Shown here: in pieces, positions 9,503 through 18,685 of the stretch
How the letters are laid out: each line of letters opens with the position of its first letter
How positions within the stretch are numbered: position 1 is the stretch's first letter
Assembly (NCBI RefSeq): GCF_033962415.1
Contig: NZ_JAVIKH010000008.1
Coordinates: 59,185-123,184 of the forward strand
Direction of reading: 5' to 3'
From: Candidatus Cetobacterium colombiensis
GTDB taxonomy: Bacteria; Fusobacteriota; Fusobacteriia; Fusobacteriales; Fusobacteriaceae
Length of the DNA stretch: 64,000 nucleotides
Notes under the pieces: generated by a model
What the model saw: only the letters and a program-made list of their open reading frames with translations
Databases searched by the model: none
Told to the model about the DNA's origin: nothing
Translations under genes and position numbers: made by a program

Positions 9503-12280
9503 ATGAAAAAAAGATTATTTGGATTCGCTTTATTATTTTTAATACTACAAAATTTTATTTTTTGTAATATTGAAACCCCTTTAAAATCATCTGAAAATTT
9601 AATTTCAGGAACACTTGATAACGGTTTAAAATATTACATATTCAAAAATAAAAAACCTGAAAAAAGAGCTTCTTTAAATTTAGTGGTAAAAGCTGGTTCT
9701 TTATACGAAGAAGAAGCACAACAAGGATTAGCTCATTTTTTAGAACACATGGCTTTCAATGGTACTACTAAATACCAAAAAAATGAACTAGTTAAATATC
9801 TTCAATCATTAGGTTTAAGCTTTGGTGGAGATTTAAATGCTTATACTAGTTTTTCTGAAACTGTTTACAAACTACAAGTTCCAACTTCCACAAAAGATTT
9901 AGAAATTGGATTTGATGTTCTTAAAGAGTGGTCATCTGAAGTAACTTTAAATCCAAAAGATGTAGAGAGTGAAAAAAATATAATTATTGAAGAATGGAGA
10001 TTACGTCAAGGAATTGCTAAAAGAGTTGGAGATTTACAGAAACAAATTATCTACGGTGATTCTTGGTATTCAAAGAGATTTCCTATCGGATTTCCAGAAA
10101 CTATTAACAGTGCTTCTTCGGAATTATTAAGAAATTATTATACCCAATGGTATCAACCTCAAAATATGGCTGTTGTTGCTGTCGGTGATTTTAATACAGA
10201 AGAAGTTAAATCGTTTATCATCAATAGTTTTTCATCTTTAAAAAATAAAAGTGATGTTGCTCATAAAAGTTTTGATATCCCGCTTAACAATAAAAACTCT
10301 GTAACAATATTTACAGATCCTGAGTTGACAACAACTAATTTAAATATTATGTGGAAAGAAGCTATTTCTCCAATCAATTCTGAATTAGTCTTCAAACAAA
10401 ATTTAGAAAAGATTCTACTTAATTCTATAGTTAATACTAGATTCTCTATTTTTTCTAAAGATAAAGATTCTCCATATATATATTCTTCTATTTATAATTT
10501 TCCTCTTAATGATAAAACAGGAATATATGCAATTTCCAGTTTAATAAAAAAAGAGGATATTGAATCAACTTTAACTAATTTAATTGATAATTTAAAAGAT
10601 ATTTCTATAAATGGCATTTCTAATACTGAATTGGAAAATGAAAAAATTAATTTATTAAATAATTTAAAAACATTAGTTAATAATAAAGATAGTATCACAA
10701 ACAACACTTTTATGGATTCAATAGTAGATTATATCCTAAACAACAATACTTTTATGGAACCTCAAATAGAATATGACCTAACTAATAATATTTTAAAGAC
10801 TATTACTTCTGAAGATTTAAAACAAATTGCTCAAAATCTTTTATCTTCAAATTATGATGTTCTTATAACTTCTAGAGAAAATATGAAAAATAAACTTCCT
10901 ACTGAAGAAAAAGTTGAAACTTTTATAAATTCTCTCTTAAATCAAAATACAACTTCTTTAAAAACTCAAAGTTTAAATTTAAATCTTCCTGAGTTAAAAC
11001 TAATTCCAGGAGTAACTAAAAAAATCTCATCTGAAAAAGATTATTTAAAATTTCAACTTTCAAATGGAATAGAGGTTTTTTATAAGGAAACTGATTTTGA
11101 TAAAGATAAAATTTATTTTAAACTAACTAAATTACAGGGAAGTTCAAGCTTAAATTATTCTGAATATATTAATTCTGTTTTCCTTCCTGATATTTTATCA
11201 AATTCCGGAGTGGGAGATATTGACTATAAATCTTTAGAAATTTATTTCAAAGGAAAAAACTTTACAGTTGAACCATATATTGATGACTATACTCAAGGTT
11301 TTATTATTTCTACAAATAAAGAAAACCTTAATGAAGCGTTAAAATATTTTAGGACACTTATTGCTAGACCTAAGTTTGATAATAATATAATCGAATCTAC
11401 TCTAAAAACAAATGCAGAATTAATTAAAAATAGAGATTTTTCACCTAAATCAGTTCTTAAAAAAACTTATTTAGAAGTTTTAAATAATAATAATCCTAGA
11501 AAAATAACTTTAGATTTAAAAGATTTAGACTATGTTAACAGTAAAACTTTAGAAGAAACATTTCAAATGTTATTTTCAAACTTTAAAGATTATAAACTTA
11601 CAGTTACTGGATCTATCGATGAAGAAACTTTAGTTAAAGATTTAGATTATTATTTTGCTAATTTACCTATTAAAAATAATTCTAAAACATTTAAAGACTT
11701 AAATGTAAATTATCCTACTGATAACGTTCAAAAAAGAGTAATTCAAGGAATTGATAAAAAAGCTACAGTTATTTTAACTTTTCCTTATCATGGTGATTTT
11801 TCTTTAGAGAACAGAACTCTATACAACGGATTTTCAAATCTTTTGAATATTCTTCTTATTGAAAATGTTAGAGAAAAAATAGGTGGTGTTTATTCAATAT
11901 CTTCATCTGCTAACCTTGAAAAATTAAATTTTGGAGAAAATTATCTTCAAATTATTTTTAGTACTGATAATAAAAGAGTTGATGAAGTTATTAAAAAAGT
12001 AAAATCTACTATTGAAGAGATTCAAAAAGGTAATTTTCCTCAAAATAAAATTCTAGATATTCAAAAAAATTATGAACTTAATTTTGAAACAGCTTTAAAA
12101 ACAAATAGTTTTTGGAATAATTTTTTAGAGAAAAAAAATTTAATATCTGACTATGAATTTTATACTCCTATGAGGTATAATAATATTGTAAATTTTGATT
12201 CTATTGTAAATTTTTCCAATAGAGCACTAAAGATAAATAATTGTGTAGAAGTTACTCTTCTACCAGAAAAGGAGGACTAA
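9503..12280 (+). CDS. M16-family zinc metalloprotease, exported (PqqL-like)
   Basis: A 925-residue protease with an N-terminal export signal (about 1-22). The zinc motif HxxEH is HFLEH at residues 78-82, with the distal glutamate in the SEKNIIIEEWR stretch near 155-163, so the first M16 domain should be active. A second M16_C domain follows at about 190-370, and a second M16 tandem unit that lacks the zinc motif occupies 500-925. This arrangement resembles periplasmic PqqL/YmxG-type peptidases that degrade short peptides. It begins a four-gene plus-strand run; the next gene starts two bases after its stop. Ribosome site AAGGAGG is well placed. Confidence 0.9.
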   Translation: MKKRLFGFALLFLILQNFIFCNIETPLKSSENLISGTLDNGLKYYIFKNKKPEKRASLNLVVKAGSLYEEEAQQGLAHFLEHMAFNGTTKYQKNELVKYLQSLGLSFGGDLNAYTSFSETVYKLQVPTSTKDLEIGFDVLKEWSSEVTLNPKDVESEKNIIIEEWRLRQGIAKRVGDLQKQIIYGDSWYSKRFPIGFPETINSASSELLRNYYTQWYQPQNMAVVAVGDFNTEEVKSFIINSFSSLKNKSDVAHKSFDIPLNNKNSVTIFTDPELTTTNLNIMWKEAISPINSELVFKQNLEKILLNSIVNTRFSIFSKDKDSPYIYSSIYNFPLNDKTGIYAISSLIKKEDIESTLTNLIDNLKDISINGISNTELENEKINLLNNLKTLVNNKDSITNNTFMDSIVDYILNNNTFMEPQIEYDLTNNILKTITSEDLKQIAQNLLSSNYDVLITSRENMKNKLPTEEKVETFINSLLNQNTTSLKTQSLNLNLPELKLIPGVTKKISSEKDYLKFQLSNGIEVFYKETDFDKDKIYFKLTKLQGSSSLNYSEYINSVFLPDILSNSGVGDIDYKSLEIYFKGKNFTVEPYIDDYTQGFIISTNKENLNEALKYFRTLIARPKFDNNIIESTLKTNAELIKNRDFSPKSVLKKTYLEVLNNNNPRKITLDLKDLDYVNSKTLEETFQMLFSNFKDYKLTVTGSIDEETLVKDLDYYFANLPIKNNSKTFKDLNVNYPTDNVQKRVIQGIDKKATVILTFPYHGDFSLENRTLYNGFSNLLNILLIENVREKIGGVYSISSSANLEKLNFGENYLQIIFSTDNKRVDEVIKKVKSTIEEIQKGNFPQNKILDIQKNYELNFETALKTNSFWNNFLEKKNLISDYEFYTPMRYNNIVNFDSIVNFSNRALKINNCVEVTLLPEKED

Positions 12281-12281
12281 T

Positions 12282-12611
12282 ATGCCACATTTAAAATTTA
12301 GAGGCATCGATAAAAATATTTTAATTGAAAATAGTAAAGAATTAATCGATGGTTTAACGTCTATTATTCAATGTGATAGAACTTGGTTTACTATTGAACA
12401 TACCGAAACTGAGTATATTTTCGATGGAGCTATTGTTCCTGGCTATACTTTTGTTGATATCGCTTGGTTTGATAGAGGACAATCTACAAAAGATCTTGTA
12501 GCAGATTTTGTTACAAAATTTTGCAAAAAATTAACAAATAACAACGACACTACTGTTATCTTCTATCCCCTTGAAGGTTCTAATTATTACGATAATGGAG
12601 AGCATTTCTAA
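12282..12611 (+). CDS. DUF1904 family protein
   Basis: A 109-residue cytoplasmic protein matching the small DUF1904 family, which is related to the tautomerase/MIF fold. It begins MPHLKFRGI; a proline right after the start Met is the catalytic position in tautomerases. No activity has been established for the family, so the tautomerase link is inference. It starts two bases after the protease stop, with GGAGG inside the end of that gene, so translation is probably coupled. Confidence 0.75.
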   Translation: MPHLKFRGIDKNILIENSKELIDGLTSIIQCDRTWFTIEHTETEYIFDGAIVPGYTFVDIAWFDRGQSTKDLVADFVTKFCKKLTNNNDTTVIFYPLEGSNYYDNGEHF

Positions 12612-12616
12612 TTTTT

Positions 12617-13135
12617 ATGAAATCTAATATCGCTCTTATCGGCTTTATGGGAAGTGGTAAAACTACAATTGGTAGAATTCTTGCTAAAAGCTTAGATATG
12701 AAATTTATAGATATCGATCGTTGTATATCTATACGGGAAAAAAAAACTATCCCTGAGATATTCGAAGAACATGGTGAAAAATATTTTAGAGATTTAGAAC
12801 GGGCTATTATTGAAGAAGAGTCTAAAGATAACAATATTGTTATCTCAACTGGTGGTGGTGCTATCATCGATAATGTTAATATAAAAAATCTTAAAGCTAC
12901 TTCCTTTGTAGTTTTCTTAGATTGTGATATTAACACAATTTTTGAAAGAGTTAAAAAAAGTAAAACTAGGCCTCTTCTTAATAATTCTGAAGATGTACTA
13001 AAAACAATTAAAGAATTACACGAAAAAAGGCAAACTCTTTATAAAATATCTTCTGATTTTTCTATCAAAATAGATTTAAATACAAATATTTATGATAGTG
13101 TTGAAAAAATAAAAAATGCTTATATTTTAAGCTAA
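12617..13135 (+). CDS. aroK: Shikimate kinase
   Basis: Phosphorylates shikimate to shikimate-3-phosphate in aromatic amino-acid biosynthesis. The 172 residues carry Walker A GFMGSGKT at 9-16, the shikimate-binding stretch FIDIDRCI with the conserved D(I)D, the GEKYFRDLE block, the STGGGA motif and the lid RTRPLL-like KTRPLL. No strong ribosome site is adjacent; the gene begins five bases after the preceding stop and probably depends on coupled translation. Other aro genes are not in the window. Confidence 0.95.
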   Translation: MKSNIALIGFMGSGKTTIGRILAKSLDMKFIDIDRCISIREKKTIPEIFEEHGEKYFRDLERAIIEEESKDNNIVISTGGGAIIDNVNIKNLKATSFVVFLDCDINTIFERVKKSKTRPLLNNSEDVLKTIKELHEKRQTLYKISSDFSIKIDLNTNIYDSVEKIKNAYILS

Positions 13136-13147
13136 GGGGGTTTTTCT

Positions 13148-13921
13148 ATGAACAATTTATATGGTAAGACTGTTTTTATTACAGGTGCGACAAAGGGTAT
13201 TGGAAGAAGCTGTGCTTTAGCTTATGCAGAAAAAGGTTCGAATCTTATTTTAACTGCTAGAAGTGGTGATTTATTAGATTCATTAAAAGAAGAGTTAATT
13301 AGAAAATATGGAGTTAAAGTTTATACTTTAGTTATTGATGTACAAAATAGTGCTGATGTAGAAAATAAAGTAAATTCTTTACCTGAATCATTTAAAAACA
13401 TTGATATTCTAATTAACAATGCTGGATTAGCTTTAGGTTTAGACAAAGCTTTCCTTGCCACTCCTACTGATATTGATGCTGTTATTGACACTAACGTAAA
13501 AGGAATGCTTTATATTACAAGTTCTATTGTTCCGCTTATGTTAAAAAATAATTCAGGGCATATTGTTAATTTAGGTTCTATTGCTGGAGATGCAGCTTAT
13601 GCTGGAGGGGCTATATACTGTGCTTCTAAAGCAGCTGTAAAATCATTTTCTGATGGTTTAAGAATTGACTTAGTTGATACTAATTTAAGAGTTACTAATA
13701 TTAAACCTGGATTAGTTGAAACTGAATTTAGTAAAGTTAGATTTAAAGGTGATATTGAAAAAGCAAATAATACTTATAAGGGAATTAATGCACTAACTCC
13801 TGATGATGTAGCTAATGTTGTTATTTATGCTACGGGATTACCTGAGAATGTTCAATTGACAGAGATTGCAATGACTCCTAACCATCAAGCTGATGGTAGA
13901 ACAGTTCATAGAAATATTTAA
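13148..13921 (+). CDS. NAD(P)-dependent short-chain dehydrogenase, YdfG-like
   Basis: A 257-residue classical SDR. The cofactor motif TGATKGIG is near residues 13-20, the NNAG motif near 90, and the catalytic Ser (GSIAG) and YxxxK (YCASK) are near 142 and 155. The KPGLVETEFSKVRFKGD stretch resembles YdfG, which oxidises L-allo-threonine, serine and 3-hydroxy acids. The exact substrate is inferred. It closes the M16-DUF1904-aroK-SDR run and ends at a strong terminator. Ribosome site AAGGGGG precedes the start. Confidence 0.85.
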   Translation: MNNLYGKTVFITGATKGIGRSCALAYAEKGSNLILTARSGDLLDSLKEELIRKYGVKVYTLVIDVQNSADVENKVNSLPESFKNIDILINNAGLALGLDKAFLATPTDIDAVIDTNVKGMLYITSSIVPLMLKNNSGHIVNLGSIAGDAAYAGGAIYCASKAAVKSFSDGLRIDLVDTNLRVTNIKPGLVETEFSKVRFKGDIEKANNTYKGINALTPDDVANVVIYATGLPENVQLTEIAMTPNHQADGRTVHRNI

Positions 13922-13952
13922 AAAAAGGAGTAGAAATTCTACTCCTTTTTTA
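13920..13952. terminator. Bidirectional rho-independent terminator
   Basis: AAAAAAGGAGTAGAA followed by TTCTACTCCTTTTTT: a perfect stem with an A-run on one side and a T-run on the other. It serves both the SDR gene (plus) and the formate/nitrite transporter gene (minus) converging here. Confidence 0.9.
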
Positions 13953-14714
13953 TTAGTCATTCATATATAATTTTTTGTATATTAAAGGTAAAAATAAAGC
14001 TCCAGATAAAAAGTTTCCGATTGTTACTGCTAAAAAGTGCATACCCATTTGACTTGGAGAATATGCTGTTGACATTAATATTTTTCCAATACTCACATAA
14101 TACATATTTGCAACAACGTGCTGAAATCCTCCTAAAATAAATAGCATAATTGGAAACCAAATTGCTAAAATTTTTCCAGCTAAATCTTTTGCAGCTAAAG
14201 CAAACCATACTCCTATTGCAACTAACACATTACATAAAAATCCACTTGATACTGCTTCTACAAAAGTTAAATGTACCTTATGTTCTGCTACTCCAACTAC
14301 ATAACTCGCAAACTCTGGTGTTGAATAATTTCCTGCAAAATAAGATACGTATGCAATAAATATTGATCCTAAAAAATTCCCTACCCATACAGCACATAAA
14401 TTTCTTGTATATGTTGTCTTTTCAACTCTTCCTTTTGTAAATGCTAATAATCCTAAACAATCTCCTGTAAATAACGATCCTCCAACTAGTACAACTAACA
14501 TTAACCCTGTTGGGAATACTGCTGCTCCTATAAACTTTCCAGCACCTCCACCTACAGTAAAGTTGGCTATTAAGTTTCCTAAAGCTGACAGAGCTATGTA
14601 AACTCCTCCCATGAATCCAAGTAAAACTGTTTTGCTAAATGAGTAGTGCCCTTTGTTCTCTCCTAAAAGAAGAACTTGTTCCGTCGTTTCTTTGTTTGTT
14701 AAATAAACCTTCAC
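13953..14714 (-). CDS. Formate/nitrite transporter family channel
   Basis: Pentameric FNT-family inner-membrane channel for formate, nitrite or a similar small anion. The 253 residues hold six hydrophobic segments. Family signatures are FMGGVYIALSALG in the first helix, GGSLFTGDC in the broken helix region, VWVGNFLGS, and HFLAVTIGNFLSG in the sixth helix. Whether it is FocA-like or NirC-like cannot be decided from sequence alone; formate export is plausible for a fermenter. It is monocistronic, with its own promoter and a terminator at the end. Confidence 0.88.
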   Translation of the reverse strand: MKVYLTNKETTEQVLLLGENKGHYSFSKTVLLGFMGGVYIALSALGNLIANFTVGGGAGKFIGAAVFPTGLMLVVLVGGSLFTGDCLGLLAFTKGRVEKTTYTRNLCAVWVGNFLGSIFIAYVSYFAGNYSTPEFASYVVGVAEHKVHLTFVEAVSSGFLCNVLVAIGVWFALAAKDLAGKILAIWFPIMLFILGGFQHVVANMYYVSIGKILMSTAYSPSQMGMHFLAVTIGNFLSGALFLPLIYKKLYMND

Positions 14715-14749
14715 TTTTTTCCTCCTGATTTCTTTTCGTACAGTTTGGA

Positions 14750-14778
14750 ATTATACACCCATTATCCTTTTTTTTCAA
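14750..14778 (-). promoter_or_regulatory. Promoter of the formate/nitrite transporter
   Basis: TTGAAA at 14778-14773, a 17-base spacer, and perfect TATAAT at 14755-14750, about 36 bases before the start codon. The leader carries an AGGAGG ribosome site. Confidence 0.8.
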
Positions 14779-14788
14779 GAGAATATTT

Positions 14789-14818
14789 AAAAAAAACTCA
14801 ACCTAAATCTGGTTGAGT
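14789..14818 (-). terminator. Terminator of the WYL regulator gene
   Basis: On the minus strand ACTCAACC and GGTTGAGT form an 8-bp stem around a short loop, followed by a run of eight T. It lies about 50 bases after the regulator's stop codon and just upstream of the formate/nitrite promoter. Confidence 0.85.
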
Positions 14819-14866
14819 CCAATTTTAATATATTAAGTATATACAAACAATTCTAAAGTGTCATAT

Positions 14867-15721
14867 TTATGAATCGCTATGTTCGTAAATTTTATAAGCT
14901 TCTAAAAAAGATTTTTTTAACTCTTCTCTTAAAATTTCTGGTTCTATTATTATAACTTCTTTTAAAAAAGAAGAAAAATAGAATTTTGCATTTTCTAAAG
15001 TCATTTCAAAATAATAAATTTCATCCTCTTTTTTTAAAAGCTTTGGTTTATAGTTTGTAAAACTTCTCAACATACTTTCACCATTAGATGTAAATATAGC
15101 TTTTATTAAAAGTCTCTCTCCTAAAAATGGATCAAAATTTTTTCTTATATTTTCTATATATTTTTTATCTCTGATTTGAATTTTTTCATTCAATATTCCT
15201 AAAACTATAGTATCTTTTAATTTCAAACTTTTATATAACTTGTTTTCATCATCATAAGCAAATATAAAATTTTCATCTCCTTGATCTTCTCTTTTTATAA
15301 AATATGGAGATATTGTATAACTATTTTTCATATAATTTATTCTTACTTTAACTTTATTTTTTATAGCATCTAGTATTGTTTTGTATGTATCTTGAAATAT
15401 AAATATTTCTCTTTGGTATTTAAACTGTGATGAGTATATTTCAAATAGCTCTCTAAAAAATTCTGCTTCTACTTCAACTTCATTTGCTCTCAAAATATCA
15501 TAGTATATATTTTTATTAGCTACATTCAAGTCAAATTGTACAACCTTTTTTAAAGGTCTTCCTTGGGGCTCTATAAATTTATCTATGTCAAATTTTTTTG
15601 TATATTTAAATTTATCTAAAATAAAATTGCACAGTTTATTATTATTTATTCCAAACTCTTCTGAGTCTTTTTTTAGTAGCCTCCAGATGTCTTCTGAAAC
15701 TGTAACTCTTATTTTTTTCAT
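14867..15721 (-). CDS. WYL-domain transcriptional regulator with ribbon-helix-helix-like N-terminus
   Basis: A protein of 284 residues. I start at the second of two close ATGs (15721) because GGGGG lies six bases upstream of it and directly against the first. The N-terminal 45 residues (KKIRVTVSEDIWRLLKKDSEEFG) look like a beta strand plus helices, as in ribbon-helix-helix DNA-binding domains. Residues about 115-205 (TILDAIKNKVKVRINYM, then YTISPYF and NFIFAYDDENK) match a WYL ligand-binding domain, and a C-terminal extension follows. WYL regulators sense nucleotides or other ligands and control repair, defence or metabolism. No target is evident. The gene is monocistronic, next to the alanine symporter. 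Confidence 0.7.
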   Translation of the reverse strand: MKKIRVTVSEDIWRLLKKDSEEFGINNNKLCNFILDKFKYTKKFDIDKFIEPQGRPLKKVVQFDLNVANKNIYYDILRANEVEVEAEFFRELFEIYSSQFKYQREIFIFQDTYKTILDAIKNKVKVRINYMKNSYTISPYFIKREDQGDENFIFAYDDENKLYKSLKLKDTIVLGILNEKIQIRDKKYIENIRKNFDPFLGERLLIKAIFTSNGESMLRSFTNYKPKLLKKEDEIYYFEMTLENAKFYFSSFLKEVIIIEPEILREELKKSFLEAYKIYEHSDS

Positions 15722-15747
15722 CTGCATCCCCCATAATTTCTATAAAT

Positions 15748-17097
15748 TTATGGATTTATTTTAACATATCCCTTTAATTTTTGCTCATATTTTTCTAGAT
15801 AAAAAATACTTTCTTTTATTAAAGGAGTAATCGCAATTATATTTATAATCGTCATCAACCCTAATCCAAAGTCTGCTAACGACCATACAAAATAATTTTG
15901 TTCAATTCCACCAATATAAACCATAAGTATAACAATAATCTTATACACGAAATTTAATTTCGAACTTTCACTTATAAATTGAAGAGCATTTTTCCCATAA
16001 AAAGTTACTCCTAAAATTGTACTAAAAGAGAAAAAAAATAAAATTACAACTGTAAAAGGAATTCCAATCCATCCTATATGACTTTTTAAAGCCTCTTGAA
16101 ATAATATCATTCCGTTTAAACCTATTGTAACATTTTCATCTGCTAATAAGATTACAAATGCTGTAGCACTACAAATAACTAAAGTATCTACAAATACACT
16201 TAGAGATTGAACCATGCCTTGCTTAACTGGTTCTTCCACATCTGCTAAAGCTGCTGCATAATTACCATTTCCACTTCCTGCTTCATTTGAAAATAATCCT
16301 CTTTTTACTCCTTGCATTATTATACCACCTAATGTTCCCCCCGCAATTTGAGTTATTCCAAAAGCTGAAGAGAATATTTTAGAAAAAACTAGAGGAATAG
16401 ATGATATATTAGTGACAATGACAAATATAACTACAATTAAATACATACATGCCATAGCTGGAACAATTTTATTTAACGCTTGAATTATACTATCTTTTTT
16501 ACTTTTTCCAAAAATTGTTATTGCAACTATAACTGATAGAAATATTGCAACTAATTTTGGATTTAATTTATAAGCACCTACAACAGATTCTGTAACTGAG
16601 TTAGACATTACTTGTATTGCTCCTATATAACAAATAATTGAAGAAATTGCATAAACTATACCTAATCCTCTTTTTTTCAGTCTATTTTTTATAATCCAAG
16701 GTGTTCCACCCCTATAATTTCCATCCGAATCCTTCTCCCTATAAACAACCGCTAAAACTGATTCTACAAAAGAAGTTGATGCTCCTAGTAAAGCTACTAA
16801 CCACATCCAAAATAGTGCTCCTGGACCTCCCACTGATATCGCTGCTACTACTCCTGCTATATTTCCAGCACCCACTCTACATGCTGTTCCTAAATAAAAT
16901 GCTTCTAATGAACTCATTTTTTGTCCATCAGTACTTTCACCTTTTAAAGTTTTTACTATTTCACCAAATAATCTAATTTGCATAAACTTAGTTTTATAAC
17001 TTGTATAAACTGCCATTCCTATTAATAAAATTACAAGGATATTTTTTTCCCAAAGTATTTTATTCACTTCGTTGATTATTAGCTTCAAAATTTCCAT
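15748..17097 (-). CDS. Sodium:alanine symporter family (AGCS) amino-acid carrier
   Basis: An inner-membrane Na+-coupled carrier for alanine or glycine. The 449 residues give about eleven membrane segments. Family blocks are CRVGAGNIAGVVAAISVGGPGALFW-type sequence near 70-95, GGTPWIIKN, GLFSNEAGSGNGNYAAA and DTLVICSATAFVIL. The start is taken as ATG 17097, with GGAGGAG six bases upstream; a further upstream TTG would overlap that site. Substrate is inferred from the family. It has no obvious operon partner. Confidence 0.9.
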   Translation of the reverse strand: MEILKLIINEVNKILWEKNILVILLIGMAVYTSYKTKFMQIRLFGEIVKTLKGESTDGQKMSSLEAFYLGTACRVGAGNIAGVVAAISVGGPGALFWMWLVALLGASTSFVESVLAVVYREKDSDGNYRGGTPWIIKNRLKKRGLGIVYAISSIICYIGAIQVMSNSVTESVVGAYKLNPKLVAIFLSVIVAITIFGKSKKDSIIQALNKIVPAMACMYLIVVIFVIVTNISSIPLVFSKIFSSAFGITQIAGGTLGGIIMQGVKRGLFSNEAGSGNGNYAAALADVEEPVKQGMVQSLSVFVDTLVICSATAFVILLADENVTIGLNGMILFQEALKSHIGWIGIPFTVVILFFFSFSTILGVTFYGKNALQFISESSKLNFVYKIIVILMVYIGGIEQNYFVWSLADFGLGLMTIINIIAITPLIKESIFYLEKYEQKLKGYVKINP

Positions 17098-17308
17098 ATT
17101 AAGCTCCTCCAATTTTCAAATAAATTTCATATTTTATGCTAACATTTATATTAATTCATTGATAGATAACACTTTTTTTATTTTTTTGTTCGTATTTTTG
17201 GAAAACAATCTCTTTATTTACAGAGCCTTCCTTAATTTTAATAATCCATTTCTTGTTCTATGTACCATTTTTTAAGTACAGTTATGCTTTATTTTCAATA
17301 TTTTTAAC

Positions 17309-17337
17309 TTGATTTTTTTTCATTTTTTTGATACAAT
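17309..17337 (+). promoter_or_regulatory. Promoter of the brnQ-like gene
   Basis: TTGATT at 17309-17314, a 17-base spacer and TACAAT at 17332-17337, about 65 bases upstream of the ATG. The rest of the roughly 300-base gap between the two divergent carrier genes (17098-17401) shows only AT-rich sequence, with no riboswitch or gene I can recognise. Confidence 0.7.
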
Positions 17338-17401
17338 TTTCCTAATTATTAAAACACACACATTTTTTTATTACAACAATACTAAAATTTTGGAGGTTAT
17401 A

Positions 17402-18655
17402 ATGAACAAAAAGAAAGAAATATTAATTTTAGGTTTTGCTCTATTTTCTATGTTTTTTGGAGCTGGAAATCTACTTTTTCCACCTTCGGTTGGTGTAGCT
17501 GTAGGTAAAGATTGGTTTCAAGCTGGACTTGGATTTTTTCTAACTGGTATAGGACTACCTTTATTAGGTATTTTGGCCTTTACTAAAGTTGGAAGTTTAG
17601 ATGATTTTGCAAATAAAGTTTCAAATAAATTTAATACAATTTATTCTACTATATTAATTTTAGTAATCGGTCCTTTATTCGCTATTCCTAGAACAGGATC
17701 GACTACTTTTGAAATGGGAGTTTTACCGCTTTTCCCTAACTCAAATCCTACAGTTTTAGCAATTGCTACTTCTGTTATATTCTTTGGAATAACATTATTT
17801 TTAGTTTTAAATGAATCAAGCATAACTGATATTTTAGGAAAATTTTTAACTCCTATAATTCTTTTAATTTTATCTCTAATAACTATACTTGGAATAACTA
17901 GTGATTTAGGAACTCCTGTAGATTCGGTTATTAACTCAAATCCATTTTCTTATGGATTCGTTAGTGGATATCAAACAATGGATGCTCTTGCTTCTGTTTT
18001 ATTTGGTGTTATTATAATTAGAGGACTTGAAGGAAAAGGAATCAATAATAAAAATGAACAAAAAATGTTTTTAAGTAACGCAGGTTTTATTGCTGCTATT
18101 GGTCTTGGTTTTATATATTTAAGTTTAATTTATTTAGGAGCACAAATTAGTAGTATTAAAGGACTTACAACTGCACAAACTACTTTAACTCTAGCTCAAA
18201 TGACTTTAGGTAATATTGGAAAAGTAGCTTTTGGTATTTGTGTTGCAGCTGCATGTTTAACTACTTCTGTTGGACTTGTTGCTTTAGCAAGCGAATGGTT
18301 TTCTAAACTTACTAAAATTTCTTATAAAAAAATTGCATTAGGAATTTGTATTTTTTCAACAGTACTTTCTGTTGCTGGTTTAGATTATTTAATAAGTTTA
18401 TCTATTCCTGTTTTAGTAATTCTTTACCCTATTACTATAGTTTTAATTCTACTAAATATTTTTGGTATTAAAAGTGTTTTAACTTTTAGAATCGTTGTTA
18501 TAACTACTTTTATTATTAGCATCGCTGAAACTTTAAAAGTTAATCTAGATTTTATTCCTTTAGCTAAAGCTGGATTCCCATGGATTTTACCTGCTTGTAT
18601 AGCTTTTGGTATAAGCTTTATTTTAAAAAAAATTGAAGTAAAGAAAACAGTATAA
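17402..18655 (+). CDS. brnQ: Branched-chain amino-acid carrier, LIVCS family
   Basis: An Na+-coupled (LIVCS family) importer of leucine, isoleucine and valine, 417 residues. The start is ATG 17402 with GGAGG just upstream; earlier in-frame codons fall within the promoter. The N-terminal signature ILILGFALFSMFFGAGNLLFPP is characteristic of BrnQ, and about twelve hydrophobic segments follow. The GYQTMDALASVLFGVII block is also family-specific. A bidirectional terminator lies directly after the stop. Confidence 0.92.
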   Translation: MNKKKEILILGFALFSMFFGAGNLLFPPSVGVAVGKDWFQAGLGFFLTGIGLPLLGILAFTKVGSLDDFANKVSNKFNTIYSTILILVIGPLFAIPRTGSTTFEMGVLPLFPNSNPTVLAIATSVIFFGITLFLVLNESSITDILGKFLTPIILLILSLITILGITSDLGTPVDSVINSNPFSYGFVSGYQTMDALASVLFGVIIIRGLEGKGINNKNEQKMFLSNAGFIAAIGLGFIYLSLIYLGAQISSIKGLTTAQTTLTLAQMTLGNIGKVAFGICVAAACLTTSVGLVALASEWFSKLTKISYKKIALGICIFSTVLSVAGLDYLISLSIPVLVILYPITIVLILLNIFGIKSVLTFRIVVITTFIISIAETLKVNLDFIPLAKAGFPWILPACIAFGISFILKKIEVKKTV

Positions 18656-18685
18656 AAAAAGGAGCCTTTAAGACTCCTTTTTTTA
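18654..18685. terminator. Bidirectional rho-independent terminator
   Basis: AAAAAAAGGAG and CTCCTTTTTTT flank a nine-base loop. It is placed between the convergent ends of the brnQ-like gene (plus) and the purine permease (minus). Confidence 0.85.

Noticed and set aside
17098..17401. Possible glycine or other riboswitch upstream of the alanine symporter
   Set aside because: No conserved glycine-aptamer core or paired helices were found in this AT-rich gap, only a promoter for the brnQ-like gene.
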